A DNA stretch of 45,174 nt from an uncultured Clostridia bacterium (GTDB lineage Bacteria > Bacillota > Clostridia > Christensenellales > Borkfalkiaceae), in contig CASDOP010000014.1 of assembly GCA_949282385.1 (NCBI GenBank), positions 1-45,174 of the forward strand. The letters are read 5' to 3'. The position numbers were made by a program, and so were the translations under genes. The notes below the pieces were generated by a model. It saw only the letters and a program-made list of their open reading frames with translations, was not told where the DNA came from and made no database searches. The first letter of the stretch is position 1. Every line of letters starts with the position of its first letter. Positions 34,002 to 42,594 of the stretch are shown here, piece by piece.

Positions 34002-35318
34002 TTAATTAAATTTTAAATCGCTTTCGCAGCTGTAAATATAATCGCCCATTTCCGCGGTCATTTCATCGCTTGCGCTCCATTTAAAATTTTCAAAAATTAT
34101 GCCGAGCGCATTCGTCGAGTTGATGACATTCATCGGCGCTTCGATTATGCCTTTACCCTCGCACGGGCGTATATCGTGAGTATTCTTCGCCCAATCCGTC
34201 TTCTTTACGAGTTCAAGCGAACAATCGCAGAACCTCACGTCCGACACGGCGCCGTTTTCTTCCGCGTAAATGAATATGCCGTTTTCGCAATTCATCTTAA
34301 TGTTTTTGAAAGTTATATTTTTAATTTTGCCGAGAGGAGATTGCGCTTTGCGCCTTAAACTTGTAATTACTACGGGTTCAGCCTTGCCCCACCACTCCAC
34401 GGGCGAAAAACGGCGGGTGGATATTGCGATATTTTCAAACTTTATGTCGCTTGCACAGCCTCCGTCGCGCAGTTGAAAGGAAATGCCGCGGTTGGAACGT
34501 TCGATTATGCAATCGCTTATTTCTATATATTTGAAATCCGAAACGCTTTCAGAACCGAATTTAATCGCCGCGCTTGTGGAAACAAGCCTGCAACCGCTCA
34601 CTTTGATGTGTTCGCAAGCGCCGTATTTTTTTGCCGCTTCCGTAGTTTTAAAAACTATACAGTCGTCAGCCGCTTCTATATGACAGTTTTTTATGGTTAC
34701 GTTTTTGCAATGGTCGGGGTCTATGCCGTCGCAACAAGCGAGGCGAAGGTCGTTGAAAATTTTAATATTTTCTATTTCCACTCCGTCGCATCCGACGAGA
34801 TGAACCGTCCAGAAACCGCTTTTTTGTATCGTTAAATTTTCAATGCGGACATTCTTGCAGTTCTCGAAAAAGATGAGAGGTATGCGCGGATAGAACTTAC
34901 CCTCTATATGATATTTGCTTTCGCGACCGAAAAATATTTTATCGTTTCCGTCTATAACTCCCTCGCCGCACAGCGTAAGGTTGCTGCAATTTTCGGCATA
35001 CAAAAAGAACTTTGACGGACGCCCCGCATAATCGTAGTTATCCCAGGTCGAACCGTTTACTTCATGCAACTGCGAAGAAGCAAACAGGTCGTAATCTTCA
35101 AGATTATCCGAAGCCTTTAGCGTTGTTCCCTTTGCGATAAATATCGTTACACTGCCTTTAATCTGAACTGCGCCGCAACGATAAATTCTGCCTCCGTCTA
35201 TAACCACCCTGCCGCCTTTCTCTGCGCATTCAGAAATAGCTGCGCGAATTGCCTGCGTATCGTCGGTAACGTCGTCGCCGACGGCGCCGAAATCAGAAAT
35301 ATTATAATCTTTTCCCAT
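34002..35318 (-). CDS. GH28-like right-handed beta-helix protein
   Basis: A 438-residue cytoplasmic protein of the polygalacturonase (GH28) fold. It begins [20 protein letters not shown] and contains [32 protein letters not shown], which supplies the aspartates of the NTD and DD motifs as D-x-D and DD. The classical histidine motif GHG is replaced by [10 protein letters not shown] and RIK by RGISFQ, a variant seen in exo-acting and undefined bacterial members. It may remove a galacturonosyl or other side group from oligosaccharides. There is no signal peptide. AGGAGG precedes two consecutive ATGs (35321 and 35318); the second has better spacing. It lies 20 bp after the regulator gene. Confidence 0.8.
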   Translation of the reverse strand: MGKDYNISDFGAVGDDVTDDTQAIRAAISECAEKGGRVVIDGGRIYRCGAVQIKGSVTIFIAKGTTLKASDNLEDYDLFASSQLHEVNGSTWDNYDYAGRPSKFFLYAENCSNLTLCGEGVIDGNDKIFFGRESKYHIEGKFYPRIPLIFFENCKNVRIENLTIQKSGFWTVHLVGCDGVEIENIKIFNDLRLACCDGIDPDHCKNVTIKNCHIEAADDCIVFKTTEAAKKYGACEHIKVSGCRLVSTSAAIKFGSESVSDFKYIEISDCIIERSNRGISFQLRDGGCASDIKFENIAISTRRFSPVEWWGKAEPVVITSLRRKAQSPLGKIKNITFKNIKMNCENGIFIYAEENGAVSDVRFCDCSLELVKKTDWAKNTHDIRPCEGKGIIEAPMNVINSTNALGIIFENFKWSASDEMTAEMGDYIYSCESDLKFN

Positions 35319-35338
35319 CATTTTTCCTCCTGAATTTT

Positions 35339-36172
35339 TTAACAATTATTTTTAACGAAAGTTGCCGGCGTAACGCCCGCTTCCCGCCTGAAAACCCGAC
35401 AGAAATAACTGTAATCCCTGAAACCCACAATTTCCGCGACTTCCGCAATGCTCTTGCCTTCCGTAAGCAGCGTTTTTGCATATTCTGTGCGGCGGAAATT
35501 TATATACCTGTTTATGCTCATGCCGAAAGACTGAACAGAGATATGATAGAGAACCGTCCTCGAACAGTGGAACTTTTTGCACAAAATTTCAGAAGTTATT
35601 TTGTTGCCGAGATTGGCAACGATATATTCTTCTATATCATTTGCAACGGTATCGCTTTTCCATTTGGCTAAGTTTTTTATCTGAACATACGAAGCTATTG
35701 CGTCGAGAATTCTTACAGCGGCATTTATCTGTTCATTGCTCTTGCTTTCAATAAAGCTCAACGCATTCATGCTTTGACTTTCTTCCACGCCGTAACTTTT
35801 AGCTTTTAAACAGGCTTTTTCTATCCTTTCTTGCCTGTCTTCGCCAGGCAGCATATGCGCAAGAATTGCATATCCCAGCACCCCGCCGCCGAGCTGTATC
35901 GGCGTTATGGCTTCCGTAAGTCCCGCATGACAGGTATATATGTGCGGCTCTCTGAGCTTCTTCGCCCTGTTAAACGCGTCTATGTCGCACTGCCTGCAGG
36001 CATTAAGTCCGTTTGCGTTGCTCCGTATATTGGCGCAAAATGCAGGCGGCTTGGCAGGATATTCGGTAACAAGCCTGAATTTGTCATCGAATACCGAAAT
36101 GCGTATTCCGACTGCCGTATAAAAATCTTTGAGCAGATTTTGTAAATTTACTATGTCGAACGAACTTATCAT
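35339..36172 (-). CDS. PocR-domain AraC-family regulator of the xylose operon
   Basis: A 277-residue regulator. The N-terminal PocR sensory domain (about 10–170) has its cysteine-rich pattern, FCANIRSN, ACRQCD and YTCHAGLTEAITPI with GYAILAHMLPGE. The C-terminal AraC double helix-turn-helix (about 180–275) has ITSEILCKKFHCSRTVLYHI and SIAEVAEIVGFRDYSYFCRVF. PocR domains sense small metabolites such as diols or sugars. It is the first gene of a four-gene operon with the GH28-like gene, xylA and xylB. ATG 36172 is chosen because a promoter lies nine bases upstream and the PocR domain starts here; the longer open frame runs through that promoter. Confidence 0.87.
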   Translation of the reverse strand: MISSFDIVNLQNLLKDFYTAVGIRISVFDDKFRLVTEYPAKPPAFCANIRSNANGLNACRQCDIDAFNRAKKLREPHIYTCHAGLTEAITPIQLGGGVLGYAILAHMLPGEDRQERIEKACLKAKSYGVEESQSMNALSFIESKSNEQINAAVRILDAIASYVQIKNLAKWKSDTVANDIEEYIVANLGNKITSEILCKKFHCSRTVLYHISVQSFGMSINRYINFRRTEYAKTLLTEGKSIAEVAEIVGFRDYSYFCRVFRREAGVTPATFVKNNC

Positions 36173-36181
36173 ATCAAAAAT

Positions 36182-36210
36182 ATTGTACCTTTTGTTGCGT
36201 GAAATTTCAA
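36182..36210 (-). promoter_or_regulatory. Promoter of the PocR-AraC–xylAB operon
   Basis: TTGAAA (36205–36210) and TACAAT (36182–36187) on the minus strand, 17 bp apart. The expected mRNA start near 36175 leaves only about three bases before the ATG. Confidence 0.65.
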
Positions 36211-36282
36211 TAATGTTTATAAACGAAAAAACAAAAATACCTAAATCAGTTACAAAACTTATAATGCGCAAACAGTTGACAA

Positions 36283-36322
36283 GCCGCCCGACGGAGCAAA
36301 ATATTTTGCTCCGTCGGGCGGC
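36283..36322. other. Perfect 40-bp palindrome
   Basis: The 20-base arm 36283–36302 is exactly mirrored by 36303–36322. The arms are GC-rich and the centre is AAAATATTTT. On the plus strand it is followed by ATATTTTTT, so it could terminate plus-strand (antisense) transcripts. On the minus strand it lies upstream of the regulator promoter and behind the lipoprotein terminator. Confidence 0.8.
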
Positions 36323-36370
36323 ATATTTTTTGCGTGTAAGTAAAACCAATTTTGATTTGAAATTTTAAGC

Positions 36371-36407
36371 AAAAACATAAATGCGTCCCGACGATGCGGG
36401 ACGCATT
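36371..36407 (-). terminator. Terminator of the 1,224-residue lipoprotein gene
   Basis: An 11-bp perfect stem (36380–36390 with 36397–36407), a six-base loop, then TATGTTTTT on the minus strand, directly after the stop codon. Confidence 0.8.
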
Positions 36408-36410
36408 ATA

Positions 36411-39400
36411 TTACATTTCAAAATAAAGTTTCGGAAGTTTTCCGTCCTCTATCACCCAAGCCGCGGAATAATCAACTTCGAGAGTGTCTTCGTCGACATA
36501 ATTGCCGAATTTTATTTTACTGGTAAGATACAAGGCGTTTTCGAACTTTGAACCGTCCACAATGCTCGCACTTGTAAAATTCAGCTGTTCTCCGCAGTAA
36601 ATTATGCTCTGTGCGGCAGAAGAATAGCAATTTTCCGTATATTTTGCGACACAGTTTACCTGAGAAAAATTCTGGTTGCCTACAAGATTGATATTGCAAA
36701 CGGAGAATGAATTTTTGACTATAACGCTGTAGCCGCTTTGACCCGAGCAGGAACCGACTATGCCTCCGCCCGAAGCGCCGTGATAGTTTTTGTCTTCAAC
36801 AAATCCCGAAATCGCGCCCGTAGTATAGCAGTTGACGATTTCGCCGTGAGCGCCCACTCCGACCAAACCGCCCACCGTTGCGCCCGAATAGGTCGTTGCG
36901 GTTATATCCGCATCGGCATAACAGCTGTAGATGTTCCCCTCGTTGTAAGCAACCAAACCGCCCGCTCTGATGTACGCGTTTTTAAGGCTTGCGTCGACAG
37001 GCGTTGCTACGTCTATTAAACAGTCTGCCCTGACGAATTTTATCGTTCCGTAATTATAAGCCGCGAGCGCGCCCGCATACAGGTAAGATATATCGGAAGT
37101 AAACTTATCTTCCGTTATGATTATAGTGCAATTTGTGAGGCTGAGCGATTTGATTTCGCCGTAATTATAACTTATAAAACCTGCCGTTTTATCCGCCGTA
37201 GGACTGCTTATAACAAAGTTTGAAATGGTGTGTCCTCTTCCGTCCAGACAACCGTAAAAGTCAAACGGCACCCATTCCGCTCCGCCGAGGTCGATATCGC
37301 AAGCGAGGTAATATGACCCGCCGACTTTTTTGCCTGCAAGGGCTTTGAGTTCTTCTGCAGAAGATATGGCTTTGGGTTGCGCTTCGCTTGGATTTTGCGA
37401 AACATAGGGATAATTTTCGCCGTCAAAGTACCATTTAGCGTTATTGAAGCCGTAAACGTTCTGGGTTACCCATTCAAAATCTTTGAAATTCGCATCGTCC
37501 GCAAGAAGCGCCCCGTTCAAATAATTTGTGCTTGCGCCTCCCTTTGCGACAATCAGAGAGGAACTCTTTCCGATATATACGACATTGCTCAGATACTCAT
37601 CGTCTGTCACGGAAATTTCACCCGAGCCCTCAATTATCATATTTATTATGCCGATTGAAGAGAGTGTTTCGTCCGAAATCAGGTAGTTTCCGCCGTAAAC
37701 ATTCTGCGCGTTTATTATTTGCCCTTCAAGTTTTATAAACAGGTAACGCCCGCCGAGCGGCAAATCGCTGTCCGTTACGGCTATGCCGCCGCCGAAATAC
37801 AGCGAAGCAACTCCATTTGCATCCACAACGATATTGCCGTCAAACTTGCAACCGCTCATAAGGAAGTTGCCGTAAAGCTGCGAGGAGCCTGCGTATCCCA
37901 CAAGTCCGCCCACATATAGTTGATTGCCCGATTGGTTTGCAATATCTATATCGACATTCTCCGCCTGACAATTTTCAATTTTGCCGCCGTAGCATTCCGC
38001 GGCAAACGTGCCTACGGAATTAACGCTGCTTTGAATGTCTATAGTAACGTTTTCAAAGAACAGATTTTTTATTGTTCCGTCGCATTTTCCTATAAAGCCG
38101 ATATATTTTTCGTTGCTGCCCTTGAGCCCGCCGACTATACTGAAATTGCTTATCGTAAACATACCGCCGTCGATAGTTCCCGTAAAGCAATCTGATACGC
38201 AAGCGGGTGAAATTTCCGCACCCTGCATATCGATGTCGCCAGATACCTTAAAGTGAGCATTCAGATTTTCCGTTTTGCCCGCAACGCTTGCCAGGAGCAT
38301 AAACTCGCTGAAAGCACTGACGCTTTCAGGCGTATCGAGTATATAAGGCGACTGTTCGGTTCCCTCGCCACTGTAATTGTACTCATACAGAGCGCGGACG
38401 GTTATAATGTCACCGTCCTTATCTGTGAGATTGGACTTACCGTTACCAGACTTTCCGAGGAAAATGCCATTATATTGATAGCCGACAAAGGTATAGCCTT
38501 CCTTTACGGGCTCTGCGCCCGAAAATCTGATCACCTCGTCATACTGTGCTTTATAATCTTCAAGCGCAGCGCATTCACCGCCCTGCAAATCAAATCTTAT
38601 GGTGTAGCTTATAGGTTTCCACACAGCCTCTATATCGACCTGCTCGCCCATGGTGATTGTAAGATTTTTTACCGTATCGCCGGGTTCAAAATCGCCCACA
38701 TTCCAAATCCGCCATGCAGAGAAGACAAACCCTTGCTTTTCAAAGAAAGTCGGGCATTCGATGAGGGCAAACTCCTCGTCATACACCGCTTGCTCTATTT
38801 GTGAACGAGAAGTCCCCGAACTGCAATATCTTACAGTGTAAGTTATGGGGTCCCACACGGCATAAAGCACAAACGCGCCGCCCTTTTCAGGTATATCGGC
38901 ATCGCCGATTAACTCGTCAATATATATCGATTTACCTTGCTTGATTTCAACGCCGCTATCTGTACGCCAGCTGGCACTTGTATAGCCCGTTTTTTTGAAA
39001 AGACTATATTGAGCGGTAATTTGGCTTTCATAAGTAACATATTCTTCATAACCCCTGCCCGAAGTCTGCCCGTTACCATCGTAACGCAAAGTAAACTCAT
39101 AAAGTCGCCATTCCGCCGTCATGACTGCCGTGCCGTGCGTTGACAGATTGCTTACCTGCTGTCCCGCAGAAAACTTTTCGTTTGCATACGTCCAACCGAC
39201 AAATTCATATCCCTTGCGCGTAAATTCGCTATCGGGCAAAGTTACAACCTGGTCCACTCCGACAACTATTCTCTGCATGGTGCCGTTGCCGCCGGCAGCG
39301 TCAAAGACTATCTCATAACTGTTATCCGCCCATATGGCAGTTATAACTATATCATCCGTAACAGGATTATTGAAATCATAATCCCAACCGACAAAAATGC

Positions 39401-40085
39401 TGCCGTTTTTATAAAGTTTTACATTCGGGTCGATTGCAAAGCCGCCCTCATCGACGCTCTGACTTTCTATATGCGTCAGACAACCCGTATCGAAAGATAC
39501 GATGTACTGACTGTTCCTGATTATAAAAAGTTTATACACTTTCTCTTTTTCGTACTCGTTTTTAACCTTTACGTAAAAGACATTCTCGGCAGCCGAAATG
39601 CTTACGGTCTGGGTTGTAAGTACGGAAGAAAAATCTTCGGAAAGGGAAATTTCGTAAGTAGTGTCGCCGTCGACAGAAATGCATTCGGATAAATCTATTT
39701 GCGAAGCCGACTTGCTTACATGCCTTACATATTTGCCGTTCTCCTCCGAAAAGCCTGTAAACTGCACGCCGAAACTGTTAGTATCGTTAAATTTAGCATA
39801 AACATTTATGTAATTTTCAGTTGTCAGCGAAACATCTAGCAGCGATTGAACGGAAAAAGGCTTTTCCCAGACTCCGTCATCAAAATACCAGCCGTCGAAA
39901 ACGTATCCCTCTTTTTCGGGGTCGGAAGGCATGGAAACGGAATTCCCGTCGGAGCCTGCGCTGTAATACACTTCGCCGTCAACCATGAATTTAATTTCAT
40001 ATTTACTTTCAACTGCGCATGCCGCAAAGATTAAAGTTATAAGAGCAATCAGCGTTATTGCGAAATAAATTTTTAATCTGTTCAT
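36411..40085 (-). CDS. Surface lipoprotein with InlB B-repeats and GLUG-like repeats
   Basis: A 1,224-residue exported protein. Signal peptide with lipobox FAAC (Cys23 lipidated). About six InlB/Listeria-Bacteroides B-repeats occupy most of 28–590 (each with a GYxFxGW-like core and a YAxF/W end), interrupted at about 101–190 by a cadherin-like insertion. From about 590 to the end come many GLUG-type repeats in a beta-helix pattern (GGLVGYAGSSQ, GALAAYNYGTIK, GGLVAYNEGNIYSCYADADI, GGLVGVGAHGEIVNCYTTG). No catalytic motif is seen; adhesion or polysaccharide contact is the likely role. It has its own promoter and terminator. Confidence 0.85.
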   Translation of the reverse strand: MNRLKIYFAITLIALITLIFAACAVESKYEIKFMVDGEVYYSAGSDGNSVSMPSDPEKEGYVFDGWYFDDGVWEKPFSVQSLLDVSLTTENYINVYAKFNDTNSFGVQFTGFSEENGKYVRHVSKSASQIDLSECISVDGDTTYEISLSEDFSSVLTTQTVSISAAENVFYVKVKNEYEKEKVYKLFIIRNSQYIVSFDTGCLTHIESQSVDEGGFAIDPNVKLYKNGSIFVGWDYDFNNPVTDDIVITAIWADNSYEIVFDAAGGNGTMQRIVVGVDQVVTLPDSEFTRKGYEFVGWTYANEKFSAGQQVSNLSTHGTAVMTAEWRLYEFTLRYDGNGQTSGRGYEEYVTYESQITAQYSLFKKTGYTSASWRTDSGVEIKQGKSIYIDELIGDADIPEKGGAFVLYAVWDPITYTVRYCSSGTSRSQIEQAVYDEEFALIECPTFFEKQGFVFSAWRIWNVGDFEPGDTVKNLTITMGEQVDIEAVWKPISYTIRFDLQGGECAALEDYKAQYDEVIRFSGAEPVKEGYTFVGYQYNGIFLGKSGNGKSNLTDKDGDIITVRALYEYNYSGEGTEQSPYILDTPESVSAFSEFMLLASVAGKTENLNAHFKVSGDIDMQGAEISPACVSDCFTGTIDGGMFTISNFSIVGGLKGSNEKYIGFIGKCDGTIKNLFFENVTIDIQSSVNSVGTFAAECYGGKIENCQAENVDIDIANQSGNQLYVGGLVGYAGSSQLYGNFLMSGCKFDGNIVVDANGVASLYFGGGIAVTDSDLPLGGRYLFIKLEGQIINAQNVYGGNYLISDETLSSIGIINMIIEGSGEISVTDDEYLSNVVYIGKSSSLIVAKGGASTNYLNGALLADDANFKDFEWVTQNVYGFNNAKWYFDGENYPYVSQNPSEAQPKAISSAEELKALAGKKVGGSYYLACDIDLGGAEWVPFDFYGCLDGRGHTISNFVISSPTADKTAGFISYNYGEIKSLSLTNCTIIITEDKFTSDISYLYAGALAAYNYGTIKFVRADCLIDVATPVDASLKNAYIRAGGLVAYNEGNIYSCYADADITATTYSGATVGGLVGVGAHGEIVNCYTTGAISGFVEDKNYHGASGGGIVGSCSGQSGYSVIVKNSFSVCNINLVGNQNFSQVNCVAKYTENCYSSAAQSIIYCGEQLNFTSASIVDGSKFENALYLTSKIKFGNYVDEDTLEVDYSAAWVIEDGKLPKLYFEM

Positions 40086-40126
40086 AAACTCTCGAAAAAT
40101 TTAATTATTGATTTTAGTTTTTTTTA

Positions 40127-40155
40127 ATTATACCACCATTGCGCAAAGTTTGCAA
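40127..40155 (-). promoter_or_regulatory. Promoter of the 1,224-residue lipoprotein gene
   Basis: TTGCAA (40150–40155) and TATAAT (40127–40132) on the minus strand, exactly 17 bp apart. Confidence 0.8.
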
Positions 40156-40512
40156 TATCAAATTTTTATAACCAAAAAAAGCTGCAACTATTATTAAATC
40201 TATCCCAAATAAAGCAAAATATATGATAAAAAGCGCTGCCGAGAAAAATCGTCTTAAGCTCTTCCTTACAACCAAATCAACAGCCCCGTTGTCTTTAGAA
40301 AATTTTTTGTCTGAAAACATCCATGTCCCGAAGCGACGGGAAGTGGGGCGGCAGAACCCGCCGACTTCCCGTTCAACCGTACCATTGTTTGGCGTCCCCG
40401 AGATGCCACGCTCTCCGCTCGCCATATCTCGGTCTCTCCGAAATTTTCAATTTTGCCGAACTCGGGCAAGTTTCAATATTCATTTCCACCCTCAAAACCT
40501 GTAAATCCGCAT
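40156..40512. other. Intergenic region with a two-part hairpin
   Basis: No convincing gene is seen. A stem of nine pairs (40336–40344 with 40364–40372) encloses a second stem of five pairs with an AGAA-containing loop. A 103-codon minus-strand frame across the region ends inside the lipoprotein promoter and has no good ribosome site. The junction between chromosome and the mobile segment probably lies here or in the terminator beyond it. Confidence 0.45.
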
Positions 40513-40554
40513 AAAAAAACACTCAAAACGCCGTTTTATGGCATATTTTGAGTG
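40513..40554 (-). terminator. Terminator overlapping the recombinase 3' end
   Basis: Outer stem of nine pairs (40520–40528 with 40546–40554) and inner stem of three, followed by seven T on the minus strand. The recombinase stop codon (40536–40538) lies inside the hairpin. Confidence 0.8.
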
Positions 40555-42011
40555 CTTGGTGCCCCGCGTGAAAACAAAGTTGAACTTTCGAGTTCTGCAA
40601 GGCTTATTGTTTCCTCTTTACCGTTGGCATTGTATATAATTTTTAAGTGGTCGTCATAAAGGTAAATTGCGTTGATAAATGTATCTATTATCTTGCGTTT
40701 GCCTTCCTGTGTGGTTATGTCTATCTTGCGGAAGTTGGAAAGTGCCATTTTGAAATGGTCTTGCGAGAAAATCGGAGCTTTAAGTTGCTCCTTAGCAATC
40801 GCGTCGCTAATCTCACGCTTTTCCTTTTCCAGCCCATCAAGTCGTTTCAATAGCGTTTCTGTCGCGTATCCCTTCTGCACGGCGTTGACGATATTTTCTA
40901 TCTCTTTTTCCTTTTGTTTTAACTGCTCCTGCAATTTTGGAAGAATAGTACTTTCTGTGTACTGCAACTCGTACAGCTTTGCCGAAAGCCTTTCAATAAT
41001 GTCGTCGTCTTTTAGGAATTCCATAGTCTTATAGACAATAAAATCTTCTAACTTTGTTTTACTGACAGGCTTCTTTTCGCATTGGTGCTTTTTCTGCCGA
41101 ACACATGCGTAATAGCGATAGACAACGCCTTTTGTACCGCTTGTTCCTGCCTGCGCAACCATCATTGCGCCACATCTTCCACAGAAAAGTTTTGTGGTAA
41201 GCAGATAATCTTCATCTGCAGTATGCCTTGCAGGTGCCTTTGAATTCTTGGCAAGTTCCAACTGTACGGCGTTAAAAAGCTCTTCCGAAACGAGCTGCGG
41301 CACACTGTTCTCTATCACTACTCCCATGTGGTGATACTCTCCGATATAAACTCTGTTAGAAAGCATATATCGGATTGCATTGTATCTCAATGCCTTGCCG
41401 TTCGAACGCGTAATTTTGCGCTCGTTCATTATGCGATAGATTTCTTTTACCGTCTTTCCGTCATTGCTTAATTTGAATATTTCCTGAACGACGGGCGCGG
41501 CTTGCGGGTCAATATCGAGCTTGCGCTCATTATTTATCACATAGCCGAACGGAACATTGCCGCCATTCCACAAGCCTTTTAAGGCGTTCTCCTTCATGCC
41601 GCGCATTACCTTTTCGGCAAGCTCGGCTGAATAGTATTCTGCCATGCCTTCAAGGACGCTTTCCAGTAATATTCCCTCGGAGCCTTCGGCAATCGTCTCC
41701 TTTGCAGAGATAACCTTAACCCCGTTCTTGCGTAATAATGCTTTATAGTGCGCGCTATCGTAGCGATTGCGGGAGAACCTGTCCAACTTCCACACAATAA
41801 TACAGTCAAAGGCGTGCTTATAGCTGTCCTTTATCATTCGTTGAAATTCCGGACGGTGGTCGGTCTTTGCCGAGAAAGCACGGTCTATTTAGTTGCCTAT
41901 GACCTGAATATTGTTATAGGTCGCATACTCCATACATTCGCGTATCTGACCTTCTATCGAGGCTTCGGTCTGATTGTCGCTCGAATAGCGGGCGTAGATA
42001 ACTGCTTTCAT
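40536..42011 (-). pseudogene. Large serine recombinase interrupted by one stop codon
   Basis: Read through, this is a 491-codon large serine recombinase. Catalytic N terminus MKAVIYARYSSDNQTE (Ser10 likely nucleophile), a recombinase domain (about 160–270), a zinc ribbon (CGRCGAMMVAQ with a later C-x5-C pattern), a coiled coil, and a C-terminal tail. Codon 41 is TAA (41889–41891), exactly where relatives have tyrosine in YIDRAFSAKTD; one base change from TAT or TAC would restore it. The AGAGG ribosome site and the rest of the frame are intact, so inactivation looks recent. The part after the stop could restart at 41837 but would lack the catalytic serine. Confidence 0.9.
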
Positions 42012-42064
42012 ATAAATACCTCTATAACTGACTTTTGTTTTACTAAGTGATTTTAATCAAATAG

Positions 42065-42393
42065 TTATTTGCTATTTTCCTGCAATAATTTTAAAACCGC
42101 TTCTTTGAGTTTTGCATTTGCTGGAGATTTGGGGTCGAAACACATCTCCACGAACTGCTGCATCTTTTCGTCGTCGAAGACTTTGGGGTTATAGTCGTAC
42201 AGCTTGCCCTGCGGCTTGTCCGTACGTCCGAAAATGTAGTCGAGCGACACATCAAAATAATCGGCGTATCGAATCAATGACGAAAGATCGCCGTCTGTTC
42301 TAGTTCAAGTTTTACCGCTAATTTTGCCTGAGATAATTTAACGCTTTCACGCAGAGCCTTTAATCTTTCAGCCACAATGCCAGATTCTTTCAT
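42065..42393 (-). pseudogene. Frameshifted XRE repressor of the mobile segment
   Basis: From ATG 42393 (AAGGGA upstream) the frame reads the first half of an XRE domain (IVAERLKALRESVKLSQAKL, then AVKLELEQ) and stops at 42274. The continuation (LSSLIRYADYFDVSLDYIFG) is in another frame to 42065. The middle of the DNA-recognition region, about ten to fifteen residues between LEQ and SSLIRYADYF in typical relatives, is missing, so a deletion removed part of the recognition helix and shifted the frame. It sits just upstream of the broken recombinase on the same strand, where an element repressor is expected. Confidence 0.8.
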
Positions 42394-42421
42394 CGGTAGT
42401 TCCCTTTTGTGTTATGCTTAT

Positions 42422-42450
42422 ATTTTACATAAAAAATGCATTATTGTCAA
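42422..42450 (-). promoter_or_regulatory. Promoter of the repressor/recombinase remnants
   Basis: TTGACA (42445–42450) and TAAAAT (42422–42427) on the minus strand, 17 bp apart. It is still near consensus although the genes it drives are broken. Confidence 0.65.
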
Positions 42451-42524
42451 TTTGAATTTTACAGTATATTCCCACAATTTTCACCATGCCTCTATCTTAT
42501 AGCCTTTAAGAATGAAAATTTTGC

Positions 42525-42553
42525 TTGACATAAATAGTACTATATAGTATTAT
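42525..42553 (+). promoter_or_regulatory. Promoter of the flavin reductase/radical SAM operon
   Basis: TTGACA (42525–42530) and TATTAT (42548–42553) with 17-bp spacing, followed by a 30–40-base leader ending in AAGGAG before ATG 42595. Confidence 0.85.
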
Positions 42554-42566
42554 ATTAGTACCATAT
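42536..42566 (+). repeat. Triple 10-bp direct repeat over the -10 region
   Basis: AGTACTATAT (42536–42545), AGTATTATAT (42546–42555) and AGTACCATAT (42557–42566), consensus AGTAYYATAT, repeat every 10–11 bp across the spacer and -10 box. TACTATATAGTA (42538–42549) is also a perfect palindrome. A repressor bound here would block RNA polymerase; the MarR protein encoded in the operon is the obvious candidate. Confidence 0.6.
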
Positions 42567-42594
42567 GGAACTTAATTAATTTAAGGAGATTATT

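Noticed and set aside
40114..40425. A 103-codon minus-strand frame with a hydrophobic C terminus.
   Set aside because: Its last codons lie in the lipoprotein promoter (40127–40155), its start lies in a hairpin region, and no clear ribosome site is seen.
40536..41837. The downstream part of the recombinase as an intact shorter protein.
   Set aside because: It would lack the catalytic serine and has no ribosome site at its first methionine.
42065..42277. A separate 70-residue protein from the repressor remnant.
   Set aside because: It would need a TTG start with no ribosome site, and it is plainly the second half of the frameshifted XRE gene.
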